Of a stretch of 64,000 nucleotides of DNA, positions 23,987 to 34,839 are shown piece after piece. Source of the stretch: Lasiosphaeria ovina. Taxonomy: Eukaryota; Ascomycota; Sordariomycetes; Sordariales; Lasiosphaeriaceae. The stretch spans positions 5,828,001 to 5,892,000 of the forward strand of contig JAULSN010000002.1 of assembly GCA_033439765.1 (NCBI GenBank). Direction: 5' to 3'. Made by a program: the position numbers and the translations under genes. Under the pieces are notes generated by a model that saw only the letters and a list, made by a program, of their open reading frames with translations, searched no databases and was not told where the DNA came from. Position 1 is the first letter of the stretch. Every line of letters starts with the position of its first letter.

Positions 23987-25975
23987 AGACATTATGTGTA
24001 CCTTTTTCCTATTTCCGTACCGACAAGCGACCTTTCGCGCCGCGGCTCTTCCTCTCGTTTTCTCTTCATGTTGTCTCTTGTTTCTCCAGGGAAAAGGCGA
24101 AATACGAACAGGAGCTCATGACGCAATTGCGTATGAATTGCGCATGGATCCATGCATCAATGGCTCGGACGACATGAGACAATCTTTTTTCTTGCCGCTC
24201 ATTTTCAAACTAGTGTTCCGTGTCTTTTGCGAGCAACGGCATACAGGAGTGGCGCATCGGAGTAATTGCACGGCAGGAAGCTGCATTGCCAGCATTAAAC
24301 TCTTACGCACACCCACATACTATTGAGCTCGAGAGCTGCATGATGATCCAGACCGGATCTCACGTTGCCCTTTTACTGGCAACGGCAGAGGGGAGGAGCG
24401 AGCGAGCGAGCGCGACACTGAACTGTTATAACCCATTCCCTTCCGCGGTGAACTGGGCGACGGCGACGGAAGGGGACGACAAAAGGACTGCGAGGTCCGC
24501 TCCTCCCCGTGGGCACGCCTACTGCCTCAAAGAAGAAAGGGCCACGGATTTTCTGTAAGGAATTTAATTTTCGCTGTGTATAATCTATCAACCCAACTAG
24601 AATATCCGCCTGGACTTGGGAGAGGCTGCTGGGGCTTTTTTTGGGGATGTATTTGTTTGGCTTTCATTTTATTTTCCTTGGGTCTGAAACTGGGAAACAC
24701 TATTCTCTGGCTTTCCTTACTTGGTGGGAGAGCTTGGGTTACCTGACGCAAAGGGAAATTTGGGAAGGAAGAAAGGAAGAAAAGGACAGAAAGCACTTGG
24801 ACACTGTACAATAAACGTAGGCAGTAGGATGGAGTATCATAGAAAGACACCATACATTTTTTTTCATCCCACATCACGCACACGCACACGCACACACAGT
24901 CTACTAGCCAGGCTAGGTGAGGACGAGTTTGCGGTGGAGATGATCAGCCTCTTGCATGCAGGCTACCTTGGACACCTGGGAAGGTTGTTGCTCCTTGACG
25001 TAGCCTGCCCTCGTCGCGTCCTTGCTCCCTGCCAGGTATCCGTACCGGTCGGTACCTGCCTGCCTTCCTTCGGGATGAACGCTCGAAGAGCCGAGCTATA
25101 CCACAGCACTTCAGACGGCATTGTGGAGTTAGTTGTCTCGTTCTGCCCAGCCAGACATGGGGAGCTCGCGAACGTCATGTCATGTCATAGTCTACTGCAG
25201 GCTAGGAGGCATGGTTCCCGCTTTGGCTTCGTCTAACCGCGCTGCAGGCGGACGTGCTTTAGCTCGAGCTCGAGCTCGATCACGAGGCGAGACGAAGCTA
25301 TGGGGTGTGGCTTTAGTAGTTGGCCTGCCCGGTCAGTTACATGCTTGGATACCGTGCCGTACCGTGTATCAGATACGAATGCCTGCGAAGGTAGAGCCTC
25401 TTTCTTTAAATAGGCATCTTTGCCATCGAATGCCAGAAGGATGAGAGTTTTGAAATCGTTTTTGTGTGTTGTATCTAGAGAGTCTTCGACAAGTAGGCGT
25501 GCATGAAATAGTGTGTAGCTGAGTGCAGAATACTAATACCAATATGGGACGGGCTTTGCGTCCAATGTCCCACGGAAGGGCGGCAAACTGGTGCTGCCAT
25601 GACATGGAAGTTGTCTGGAAAGACTCCAAACGTCCCATCTCCGTCGCAACTGCTAGTCTAAGTGATCGGCCCTGGCAAACAGCCTTCTCGCCCTTCGTAC
25701 CTTCCTTCCTCCTGCTCTACCTAAACATCATGGTCAGACGAAGCAGAGGAGCACCTGCCCGCTTCCATGCAGTAGTATTAATGCGCCCGAACCGCCAGGC
25801 TACCTCCGCTCGCTCGCTTGCCTTGGCCCAGTGACGCTCTGATCGAGAGACCGGAGCTAACCTACCTCGCCTTGTCCCTCTGCTGCATCACCAACCGCTA
25901 GCTAGCTAGGTCGCTCGTCATTGCCTAGCCTCGCCTTAACGCACGCCGCCGGATCTACAGCACATCCCACGCACC
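23987..25975. other. Intergenic region
   Basis: No supported gene. It contains the 3' flank of the GPI-protein gene, short purine-rich stretches, a CACACGCACACGC run near 24880, an AGCTCGAGCTCGAGCTCG palindromic run near 25260 and the promoter of the small secreted protein. Confidence 0.5.
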
Positions 25976-26618
25976 ATGAAGTTCGCTGCTCTCTTCCTCG
26001 CCGTGGCTACGGCCACGGCTCCCGCCCCGGCGGCGGCGAATTCCATCGAGCGCCGCGAGCTAGGCGGTGTAAGTCACCACCCCCAAGGGCACCGATTCAG
26101 GGTTTTTTTTTCGAAGGCGGAGGGAGGGGGGACAAAGCTGACTGACACTCTTTGTGACAAGGTGCTCATCTGCAACGGCGCCAACGCCAAGGGCTACTGC
26201 CAGTACAGCGTCTACGAGCTTGACACGTGCTACAACCTGCCGCAGCAGCTCAAGCGCAACGCGGCGACGTTTGTTCCCGACGCGGACAAGTTTTACTGCT
26301 ACCCGTACCTGTAAGAGCCACCTACCCACCTTGAGATAGATGGCACCCTGAGTGTGTGTGTGTGTTCTGGTGTGATGGTTTTTACTCGGACAACGAGGAG
26401 GAGGTAGTTGATATATATATATATATATTGCTTGCTGACGGGAACAAATATATAGCATGGAATGCGGAGGCTTTTGCATGTCGGCCGCAGGCTGCACGCT
26501 TGGTGCTATCAGTTCCGACTACAAAAACAAGTACGACCTCTCGGCGGTGAAGTGGAACACGATCATCACGTCGTTCAAATGCCACCTGAACACGACGGCC
26601 GCCCAGTTGACGTCGTGA
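25976..26618 (+). CDS. Small secreted cysteine-rich protein
   Basis: Predicted extracellular protein of a widespread but uncharacterised fungal family. Exons 25976-26068, 26162-26310 and 26456-26618 give 134 residues. Residues 1-~20 form a signal peptide (MKFAALFLAVATATAPAPA). Residues ~25-27 (ERR) look like a Kex2-type processing site. The mature part has eight cysteines in the order LIC, GYC, DTC, FYC, MEC, GFC, AGC, FKC, suggesting four disulfides, with the family-like phrases VYELDTCYNLP, FVPDADKFYCYPY and CGGFC-x4-GCTLGA. The first intron could be read through without a stop, so retention would lengthen the protein by 31 residues before the cysteines. The second intron carries TG and AT repeats. 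It could be an effector-like or a housekeeping secreted protein; the sequence does not decide. Confidence 0.8.
26411..26429. repeat. (AT)n tract in intron
   Basis: Nine to ten AT units inside the second intron of the small secreted protein gene, preceded by a short TG run near 26352. Confidence 0.85.
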
Positions 26619-27492
26619 GTTGTGTTGGGGGTTGACGCGCGAGTATGAAATTATGACCCTCCCAAAAGGGGGAGAGTAAATACGCGGGTAATGAATGGAA
26701 AGGGGAGCGAGGCGTCGCTGTTGGAGCAGGAACCTGGTGCGTTTAACATTACGCAAGTAATATTTTACCGAGAAGGCATTTGCGAGTAGTAAATAAACTT
26801 GTTCGGGGGTTCGGAGTTATCAAGGCATGTCTGCTCCGGGACTTAGCCAGTGACAGTAAAGGTCACAGATGACGCAGTGACACTTGACGCGGGGTTGGAA
26901 CTTGGTTGAAGGGTTATTCCGATAAAAAATGAACTTGGCGTACCAGGACAGTCGTCCATTTGAGCCGCCTTTCGGTGGTGAATGTTGGATCTGTCCAGAT
27001 GCCTGAGGTCGGACGAAACACGTTGGAGGTGGTAATGGATTAGCGTACGGAGTATTGAAACAGATTCAAACATGGTCCTCGTTTATGGAGGCTCAGGTCG
27101 ACATCTGTTTCATTACGCTAGAGTCAATTGGGCGTTTCCTTGGTCATGACGGAATGGAATGTCAACGGGATTGGGGCCCCTCCTCACCCCTTTTTACCCC
27201 TCGCCCGCCCGTTCATCCCCCCCTTCCCCCCCTACTCCCCGCCTAATCACGACCGGCAATCGACAAAGGTGGGGTTGACAGCTCTTTTGCCTGTGCCTGG
27301 CGATGGGAGAGCTCCCCGATCCCGACGAGATGCCGCAGGCGGGGTACAATGGATGCACTCCGTATACTCATTCATGTACGGATAGATAGGTAGCGTCAGC
27401 GTGGAGGAGGACGGGAATATCGATTGATTGATTGCCTGTTTGTCCTCTTCACCTCACTTTCACTTTTCAAGTAAGTCTACCCAGTCGCAGTT
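26619..27492. other. Intergenic region
   Basis: No gene seen. C-rich tracts at 27170-27245 precede the S-formylglutathione hydrolase start and probably belong to its promoter or leader. Confidence 0.55.
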
Positions 27493-28290
27493 ATGGCATT
27501 CACGACCAAGGCCACGATCCGGTCGTTTGGCGGCAAGCTGGTCAAGCTGTCGCACGCGTCGGCGTCGACGGGCACCGACATGGCCGTCAACGTGTTCCTG
27601 CCGCCGCAGGCCCTGGCCGGCGCCAAGGTGCCCGTGCTGCTGTATCTGTCGGGCCTGACGTGCACCCCCGACAACTGCTCCGAGAAGGGCTTCTTCCAGC
27701 ACGCCGCCGCCCGCCGCGGCCTGGCCGTCGTTTATGCGGACACGTCGCCGCGCGGCCTCAACCTGCCCGGCGAGCGCGACGCCTGGGACTTTGGCGAGGC
27801 CGCCAGTTTTTACCTCGACGCTACCCAGCCGCCGTTTGCCGGCAAGTACAACATGGAGTCGTACCTGACGCGCGAGCTGCCCGCGGCTTTGTTTGCCGAC
27901 AAGGAGTTCGGCGCCTTCTTCGCCGGCCCCGACGCGCTGGCCATCACCGGCCACAGCATGGGCGGCCACGGCGCGCTGTCGCTGTACCTCAAGCACCCGG
28001 GGCTGTTCCGCAGCGTGTCGGCCTTCGCCCCCATCGCCAACCCCTCGCGCTGCCCCTGGGGCGAGAAGGCCTTTGCGGGCTATCTTGGTGCTGCCGACCG
28101 CGAGGCGTGGAAGCAGCACGACTCGACGGAGCTGCTCAGCCGCTGCGCCAAGGGCACTGATGTCAAGATGCTCGTCGACGTCGGCACCGCCGACAACTTC
28201 TACAAGCAGGGCCAGCTGCTGCCCGAGAACCTCGAGAAGGCGGCCAAGGACGCCGGCGTCGAGGGCTTTGAGCTGCGCTACCAGGACGTG

Positions 28291-28328
<38 letters not shown>

Positions 28329-28472
28329 CTAAAAAAACTCTTTACGTTTCGTCTTGACACACAGAAACACTAAAATCCGGTTCTGAATTAGGGCTACGAC
28401 CACTCGTACTACTTCATGGCCAGCTTCGCCGACGACCACGTCAACCACGCGGCCAGGCACCTGGGTCTCTGA
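27493..28472 (+). CDS. S-formylglutathione hydrolase (esterase D)
   Basis: Hydrolyses S-formylglutathione to glutathione and formate, the last step of glutathione-dependent formaldehyde detoxification in the cytosol. Exons 27493-28287 and 28392-28472 give 291 residues, the family's usual length. It is an alpha/beta hydrolase: LLYLSGLTCTPDNC near 49-62 forms the oxyanion side, the nucleophile elbow GHSMGGHG has Ser155, the acid is probably Asp234 in VDVGTADNF, and the catalytic His is His269 in GYDHSYYFMASF. The His sits in the short second exon, so the unspliced reading, which runs into poly-Phe and then a stop, would be inactive. The intron holds a T25-A11 tract. The ATG fits homologues exactly. 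Assignment is secure. Confidence 0.95.
28293..28328. repeat. T25-A11 homopolymer tract in intron
   Basis: Twenty-five T followed by eleven A directly behind the 5' splice site of the hydrolase intron. The two halves are complementary and could pair in RNA close to the donor site. Confidence 0.9.
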
Positions 28473-29033
28473 GCGCTGTTGCCAGAGCTATCTTTCACCT
28501 GAGTTGTGAAAGTGCCAAAAGCTAGATGGGTTCTCCTGTAGAATTAACTGCGGCTAGCCAGTGGAAGTAAGTAAACAAATAAGTAATTCAATAGATGACT
28601 TTGCCACTCTTGGATGGGGACCTCGTGTCGTCAGTCTGCACTCGTTCACTCGGCAGATATGAACTGGCGGAACCTAAGCATCCAGCTCAGTTCAGTATAT
28701 ACCTCCCCCACCTTGACCTATTTATGTGCAGCACCTTGTCTTCTGCACACATCCCGAGCAGAGGCAACAAGAATAACAACACGTCCACATTCCCAGTTCT
28801 CTCAGCCAAGTCACGCACGCTTTGAAGGGAAGGTAAAGCAAGACCGGCACGACAGGACAAAAACCAGAACCGTTTCAGTTTATTGCGATTCTTTATCCAT
28901 CTTCCCTACTCCTTCTCCACTCGCTCGCTCATAAAATCGTAACCTCGTTCCCATATATGCATCCGGCTTCGCACCACCAACAGACGCCCCCTACTTTACA
29001 AAAAAAAGAAAAGAAAAAAAAAAAAAAAAAAAA

Positions 29034-29069
<36 letters not shown>

Positions 29070-29443
29070 AAAACGAATGAGGATTGACAGAAAAAAAAAC
29101 ACACCATACACAAAGATGCATAGGTAGGTAAGGTAGGTAAGGTGCATTTATGCATACGGAATACATAACGTGGATATATAGGTGGGTACATACAACGCCG
29201 TTTCCCATGGATATTTGCCGACAAGAACAAAAAACAGACATACAGAGAAACCAAGCAAGGTACGCAGACAAAAAAGACCTGCATTCAGTTTCCGTCCCGT
29301 CAGAGAGATAGATAAAACATCACGAGTCCGCCTTGCAGTGCCGACACAAATGTGAGGAGGTCATGGTATGTGCTGTGTGTGCCCAGGGGAGGGTGATATG
29401 GGAATGTACACTGGGAAAATCAAAACGCGCATCGCGACAGCAA
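28473..29443. other. Convergent intergenic region with A20-G34 tract
   Basis: 3' flanks of the hydrolase (+) and AFI1 (-). It contains the long homopolymer tract at 29014-29067 and a GTAGG/TAAGG cluster at 29121-29143. No gene is seen. Gly- and Pro/Phe-rich frames here are artefacts of the homopolymers. Confidence 0.6.
29014..29067. repeat. A20 followed by G34 homopolymers
   Basis: Twenty A (29014-29033) run straight into 34 uninterrupted G (29034-29067). G tracts of this length form quadruplexes and are unstable in replication and sequencing. The true length may differ from that shown. Confidence 0.85.
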
Positions 29444-32286
29444 TCAGCTGACTCTCTTGTCGCGCGGGTCAGAGGGGTGGCCAAGGCTGTTGTTGCTAAA
29501 GGCGTCCCTGTGGTTGTTGTGGCCGCTGCTGCTGCCGCCGCTGTGGGTATTGTTGTTAATGCCGCCGCCGGCGGCCCCAGCATTGCCGGTTTCGAGCTTG
29601 GCCCTCAGCTCCAACTCGGCCTCGCGTCTGATCCGGACGTAGGCGAGCTTCTCGAAGCGGCTGAGGGCCTTCCACCAGTGCTGGCCGGCGTCGTGCTCGG
29701 CGATGCGCTCGAGCAGGTCGGCCGTCTTGACGCGCACGTCGCGGTCCTTGTGGAAGAGGCCGAGGGCCACGTAGAAGAGCCCGGCGTGCGACTCGGGCGC
29801 CACGCTCAGCAGCAGGCAGATCTCGTCGTACGAGTGCACGTACTTGGCAAAGGTCGAGTAGAGCTCCCTGCTCTGCATGGGGCTCAGGCGCTGCGTGCGC
29901 AGCCGGTCGTGCATGTGGTGCAGGTCTAGCCCCTTGAGGGGCCTCACCGTGTACAGCTGTGCCACGTCCTGAGGGTTTAACGGCTCGGTTAGCTCGGGAT
30001 CGAATGCCGCGTGGATGACCGACCCCAGCCCTCCCCAGAGGACTGGAGGAAGGACTTTTCTCTCTCCGCTTTCTCACCTGGATGAAGCTGTAGTAGCTCC
30101 TCGTGTTCCTCCACCCTTCGATCCGCGTCACGTTGCCCGCTAGCTCCTTGGCCTTGGAGGACTCGTCACACCAGACGTAGCCGTGGCCGCCGCCGACACC
30201 CGCCGCCGTCGTGTCGTGCTCGTCGCTGCCGATGTAGAGGGCGCTCGCGCCATATACGCTCTCCTCAAAGGCCGCCGCGATGCGAGTGAACTTGACCACC
30301 CAATCTCTCCACTTGGCCCGGATGACGCGCTCGCCGGCTCGGTTGGCTATGCCGCGCTGGATATCCGCCACAAAGGCCACGTCGCCGGTGAGGTCGTTGG
30401 TTGAGCTGTTGACCAGAGAGGCGTGCGACGGGTTCTGCTGCTGGAAGTACACGAGCCCTTCGGTGATGGGGGCCTGGTCAATCTTGCTGCTGATCTTCAT
30501 CTTGCCGCTGGGCAAGTCGCAGAGCAGGTCCCACCATTCGGGATGGTGCTCAAAGGTCGGGTTCGTGACTCCGGCGATGAAGCCAGGCACATTCAGCAGG
30601 TCGTCGATCTTGGTCAAGTCCGTGTACGGGAAGGCGTGGCGGGTGAAGCCCCTGAGGACACCGCCAGACGCGAGGGCGCAAGCCGCCAGAACGGCATCGG
30701 CCACCTCGCCCGACGGCAGGTTGTAGCCCAAGAAAATGACGCGCTTCTGTGTCAGGAGCGCATTTACCAAAACAATGATGGGGTGGGTATTTGGCCCATT
30801 CGTCGTCAGGTGTGGGTGCAAGGGGAACGTTTGCGGCGTCTTTGAGTGCGTGTCCGAGAAGTTTTGTATGAGTTTTATCAGGGAAAAGTCGCCCACCGTC
30901 TCTGGCATGACAGCCACGGGAACCTTGATGGGAATGGGGATTCCCTTGTACATGACCCTGCTCTCGAACTCGTGCGTATCCCTGGGGACCGCGTAGGTTG
31001 ACTGGCCCTCGATGTGCGCCTTGGTCCCGGAGCGGAAGATTCCCGGCCGTTTTGGCGGGCTCCTGCTCGCGTCGAAAGGCTGGTCTGTGACGTTCTCCCC
31101 CCGATCCTCGGCTATTCGCATCTGGATCATCTGCTCGAACTTCTCCACGAAGAGGTCCTTGTTGTCGCTGGCCTGCAACAGGTGTCGCTCCAGCAAGCTC
31201 AGCTTGGGCATGAGCGACAGGTCCATATCGTTGACGGCAGTAAACAGCATTGACAATGTCTCGGGCACTGGCGATTTAAAGTATTCCTCCAACGCCAACA
31301 ATAAAAGGGGCTGCAATACCAGTCAGAGGCTATGTTATGGGAGGAGCTAAGTGTGGAGAAGGGTGCTGTACCTTGTAGATATGCAGGAAAGGGTGCCGGG
31401 TGCAGATGGCCATGGCCTTGACGACAGCTCCGCGCTTGACCGTCTTGTCTTGTTTTGTGTTGACTAGATTGAGGACGTATATCAGAGGCGGGCCCGCCCC
31501 ACCTTCAGGTTCGCTGTCCGTCGAGGTGTCGTCGTCCCAGTCGTCGTCATCATCGTCGTCGTCCAGATCTCCAGCCTCGTCGTCCTCGTCGTCGGATTCG
31601 TGTATGATGCCCTTCTCACGGTCCCGCTTGCGCCTGCGCCGTCTGCGCCGCTCGTCCTTTGCGCGACGCTCCTCGTCGTCCTCTTCTTGGCTTGTGTCCT
31701 TGTGCAGGAAGAAGATGGTCCAGTCCTGGTTTCTCACGTGGGCCTGGTCGGGAAGCATGAGCTCGGCCAGCATGTGTTCGTCGCCGGTGATGGCCACGGG
31801 ATACTGGTGCTCCATGACGGGACCGCGGTCGACGTCAAAGGACGCGACCAGGATGTACTCGACATGGTTCTCGGTGGCGCCGCGCGGGTACTGGGAGCGC
31901 AGTTTGCGCGGGCGGCGGGTCGGGGCGTCGTAGCGGCGAGGCGGGCCCGTCGACAGGGAGCTATGCTGAGACGAGACGGCAGTGCCTGTCGAGGTTGTCT
32001 TGCCCTTTGAGCTCGGATTGGATGTGCGATCCGTGTCTGAGGGGAGCGCGGCGGGGGGCAGCGGCGAGCGCGGGGGGCGCGGGGGCTGCGACATGTCCGA
32101 GGTAGACGTAGGCCGCGAGTACAGGGGGAAGGACGAAAGCGAGGTTTGCTGGTTCGGCACGCCAGGAGCAGAAGTAAAATCAGCAGCAGATCCAGATCCA
32201 ACTACTCTCGCAGCATTGGCAGCATGGGTGGGTGCACTAGCTGTTCGCGATGCGACCGAGGGCAGCTCTGTGTGCGCAGATGCCAT
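29444..32286 (-). CDS. AFI1: AFI1/MesA-type DENN protein for polarity
   Basis: Fungal DENN-like protein related to yeast Afi1, which binds the GTPase Arf3, and to Aspergillus MesA, which stabilises the polarity axis of hyphal tips. Exons 32286-31372, 31310-30078 and 29968-29444 all join in phase 0 to give 890 residues. Residues 1-~135 are disordered Ser/Pro. Residues ~135-190 hold the Afi1 docking block ([36 protein letters not shown]), then a highly charged Arg and Asp insert. The middle third is the SPA/DENN core ([40 protein letters not shown]). The third exon starts [15 protein letters not shown] and contains a helical C-terminal block, then an Asn/Gly/Ser tail. The upstream in-frame GTG at 32298 is not a start; the ATG at 32286 is the first. 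It is divergent from the myosin light-chain gene, another actin/polarity component. Confidence 0.9.
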
Positions 32287-33848
32287 GCTCTGGCCCACCA
32301 GCCACCGCCCGACGTCGTTCTGCCTCGACCAGCTGTCGGGCTACTCTGCCGTCTCCGCTTTTCTGGCCTGTTACCTCTTGTCTCTTTCAAGATCGGATTG
32401 AGATAAAACGGGTGTTGCTGTTTCCTGGTCGAGCTTGTGAAGATACGTTTTCGTGATCACGTTGGGTTGTGCGACTCCAGTGGAAGGTGGGTGACGGGAT
32501 AGCGAGACGGGGTGGGTCGATTGCAGCCGAGTGCAAGGCGCAAGGATTGGGAACGGCGGCGCTGGGTATAGAGTTGTAGATCGGCGGCGTGCCCCTCGGT
32601 TCGGACGATTTGTTCGCTGGTGCCGCGTTTTATTCGAACTCGAAATGCAGGAGCTCGAGGTGGGCAATCTTAAATTTTGGCGTCGACAAGTACAACGGGC
32701 GGAAGCTGCGAAAAAGGGGGGTGAGGGGGAGGCGCTGGCGTGGTGGAATTCGGAAAGGTAACGTCCATTCAGGAGGTGGTGTATCGGTATTCAGTCGCAC
32801 CATGCAATACCTACACAGTACTCCGTACCTTGCGCAGTAACGGCAACCACAGCGCACCGGCTCAAGCGCTGGCAATGAAACGGCGTCGAGAGGAAAGCAC
32901 AGACGGCACTTTGAGTGACTCAAGGTCGTGAGTCGCAGCCAGCTCCTTCTCTTCTTGCGTCTTCTTTGGTCGAGTGTAGTTCTACATGTATTATATCCGT
33001 ACAGTGCCTGGCAAGGCTGCCTTTCGACTTCCCGTCCAGTTAGATATTCCGTACGACCCGACGGCAGCCGCATTCTATTGCAGCTCGTCCGTCCCATCAA
33101 TAAACATCGGACGATGAAATCAACACACGAGCAGCTGCAATGCTAGATTCCATAGCCTCCCTTTGCTATAGTCCTCTTCAAGTATTCCGTAAAGACGAGC
33201 AAATGCGTCTTCGCTTTGTGATGTCTCATTTTGACAGGCAGGGGACAGGCAGGGGACAGGCAGGGGACAGGCAGGGGACAGGCAAGAAGTCGGGGTTCAG
33301 ATTGGCAGAGACAGACGGAGAAGTGAACGAGGGGGGCTCGGGTCTGGCCGTCCCCTGCGTCTTTGAAACATGTATGGCCAAATATGGGCCGCCGGAGAGC
33401 CTCAGCCCCGCATCAACAGATGGGGTGGGTGGCGGGCAAGCCACAGCGAGGAGGGGGCGGGGCGTGGGGCAGTGGCTCGCGCCTTGGCCGTTGTCTGGTC
33501 AGTTTGTTTACTTACTGGCTTGCACCACCCACCCGTCATCCCAAATTCCGACTGTGGATCGCGCCATGAATGTCGTGTCCAGTCCCCACTGCAGACATCC
33601 CGCCATCGAGTCGCTGAAGCCGAGTCCTGAATACTTGACGAAATAGTTTGCCAAGACAACAACCGATATTCCTACATCGCATTCGACTAGAACTACCGGT
33701 ACCTTCCTTGGTGTCTGCAGAGACACCACAGCAGTAACCTTCAACAGCGACGAACACGCCAAAACAGCCCTATACGGAGCCCTTCTTTCTTCTGCTTCTT
33801 GACTGCACACGAAAGTAAGGGTGCGGCAGCAACCGCTGTGACGCCATC
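32287..33848. other. Divergent promoter region AFI1 / myosin light chain
   Basis: No supported gene. This 1.56 kb separates two divergent starts and holds both promoters. It includes the 11-nt tandem repeat at 33233-33284. Frames of 70-170 codons here lack family resemblance. Confidence 0.55.
33233..33284. repeat. 11-nt tandem repeat GGGGACAGGCA
   Basis: Four perfect units of GGGGACAGGCA preceded by a partial unit, in the promoter space between AFI1 and the myosin light chain gene. Minisatellite; regulatory role unknown. Confidence 0.9.
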
Positions 33849-34839
33849 ATGGTAGGAGAGGTTAGAGAAATCTGGATTCGGCGTGCGCTGCAGCACTAAC
33901 CTCGCGAGAAAACAACAGGCAATGCCAGGAGGATACAAGCCGTCCCCGCTGGGATATGGCTCTCCTCGAAGCTCACCGTTCCGCCGGCCAGAGTCGCCGG
34001 CATCTCCATCTCCTCTCCGACACACCACCCCGACGGCATCACCGTCGAAAACAGGACACGCCAACGGGAGTTTTAGGTTTTCGACCACCGCCACAGCCGC
34101 CGCACCGCTGTCAGACAGCTGGTCGCCCCGAGGAACGGCAGCGACCGACGACAGCCAGACGCCGCAGCAGCGCGGCGGCTCTAGGCCAGCCGCCCCAAAG
34201 ACGATGGTGCACGGGAATGCATTATCTCAGCTGCAGCCGTCGCAGGTGCGCACGATGCGCGACGGGTTCCAGATCCTGGACCGCGACAGCGACGGCATTG
34301 TGAATAGGGAAGATGTCGCCGACATGCTCAATCAGCTGGGTGAGATAATTACACCTTCCACTGACTATGGACCATGATCTACCGATGCCGTGGCTAACAG
34401 TGGACGCCCTACAGGCCTTCCATCGAACCCGTCGGACATCTCGCCATTCTTCCCGCCCGCAGCGCCCCAGACAATGACGCTGGCGGTGTTTCTCAACTCT
34501 CTGGCCACATCGCTGGCCGCGCTGTCGCCCAGCTCGGAGCTGGTGTCGGCCTTCTCGGCCTTTGACGACGACGACAGCGGACAGATTGACGTGGCCGAGC
34601 TGCGCGACGCCCTGCTGCACACGGCGCCAGAGCCCGGGGAACGGCCCCTGACCGCGGCCGAGGTCGACAAGGTCGTGAGTGGCTTCACGGGCCGGAGGGC
34701 GTTCAGCAGGAACAAGACGGGCGGCGGCCTGGGCAGCAAGCGCGGCGAGGTGTTCAAGTACAACGACTTTGTGAGCTCTGTGGTGGGGAGCAACGGCGGG
34801 GCGGAGCAGGCCTCGGGAGACGCCGAGGAGGAGGCTTGA
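33849..34839 (+). CDS. rlc1: Myosin II regulatory light chain-like EF-hand protein
   Basis: Calmodulin-family protein closest to fungal type II myosin regulatory light chains (S. pombe Rlc1), acting at the septation ring. The start codon appears to be an exon of its own: ATG 33849-33851, then an intron 33852-33918 with a CACTAAC branch site, giving MAMPGGY. Further exons are 33919-34339 and 34415-34839, for 282 residues. Residues 1-~100 are a Ser/Pro/Thr-rich disordered extension. EF-hand 1 is DRDSDGIVNRED (122-133), with Asp instead of Glu at loop position 12, a hallmark of myosin RLC. A degenerate second pair follows, with FDDDDSGQIDVAEL as the better loop, and FKYNDFVSSVVGS ends the fold. 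If the first intron is not used, the ATG at 33922 would serve, losing two residues. Isoform assignment is by remembered similarity. Confidence 0.82.

Noticed and set aside
29556..30075. Extension of the middle AFI1 frame through its second intron, with an Arg/Ala-rich C-terminus
   Set aside because: A clear donor at 30077 and acceptor at 29969 restore the conserved [13 protein letters not shown] block in another frame; the read-through part is low-complexity.
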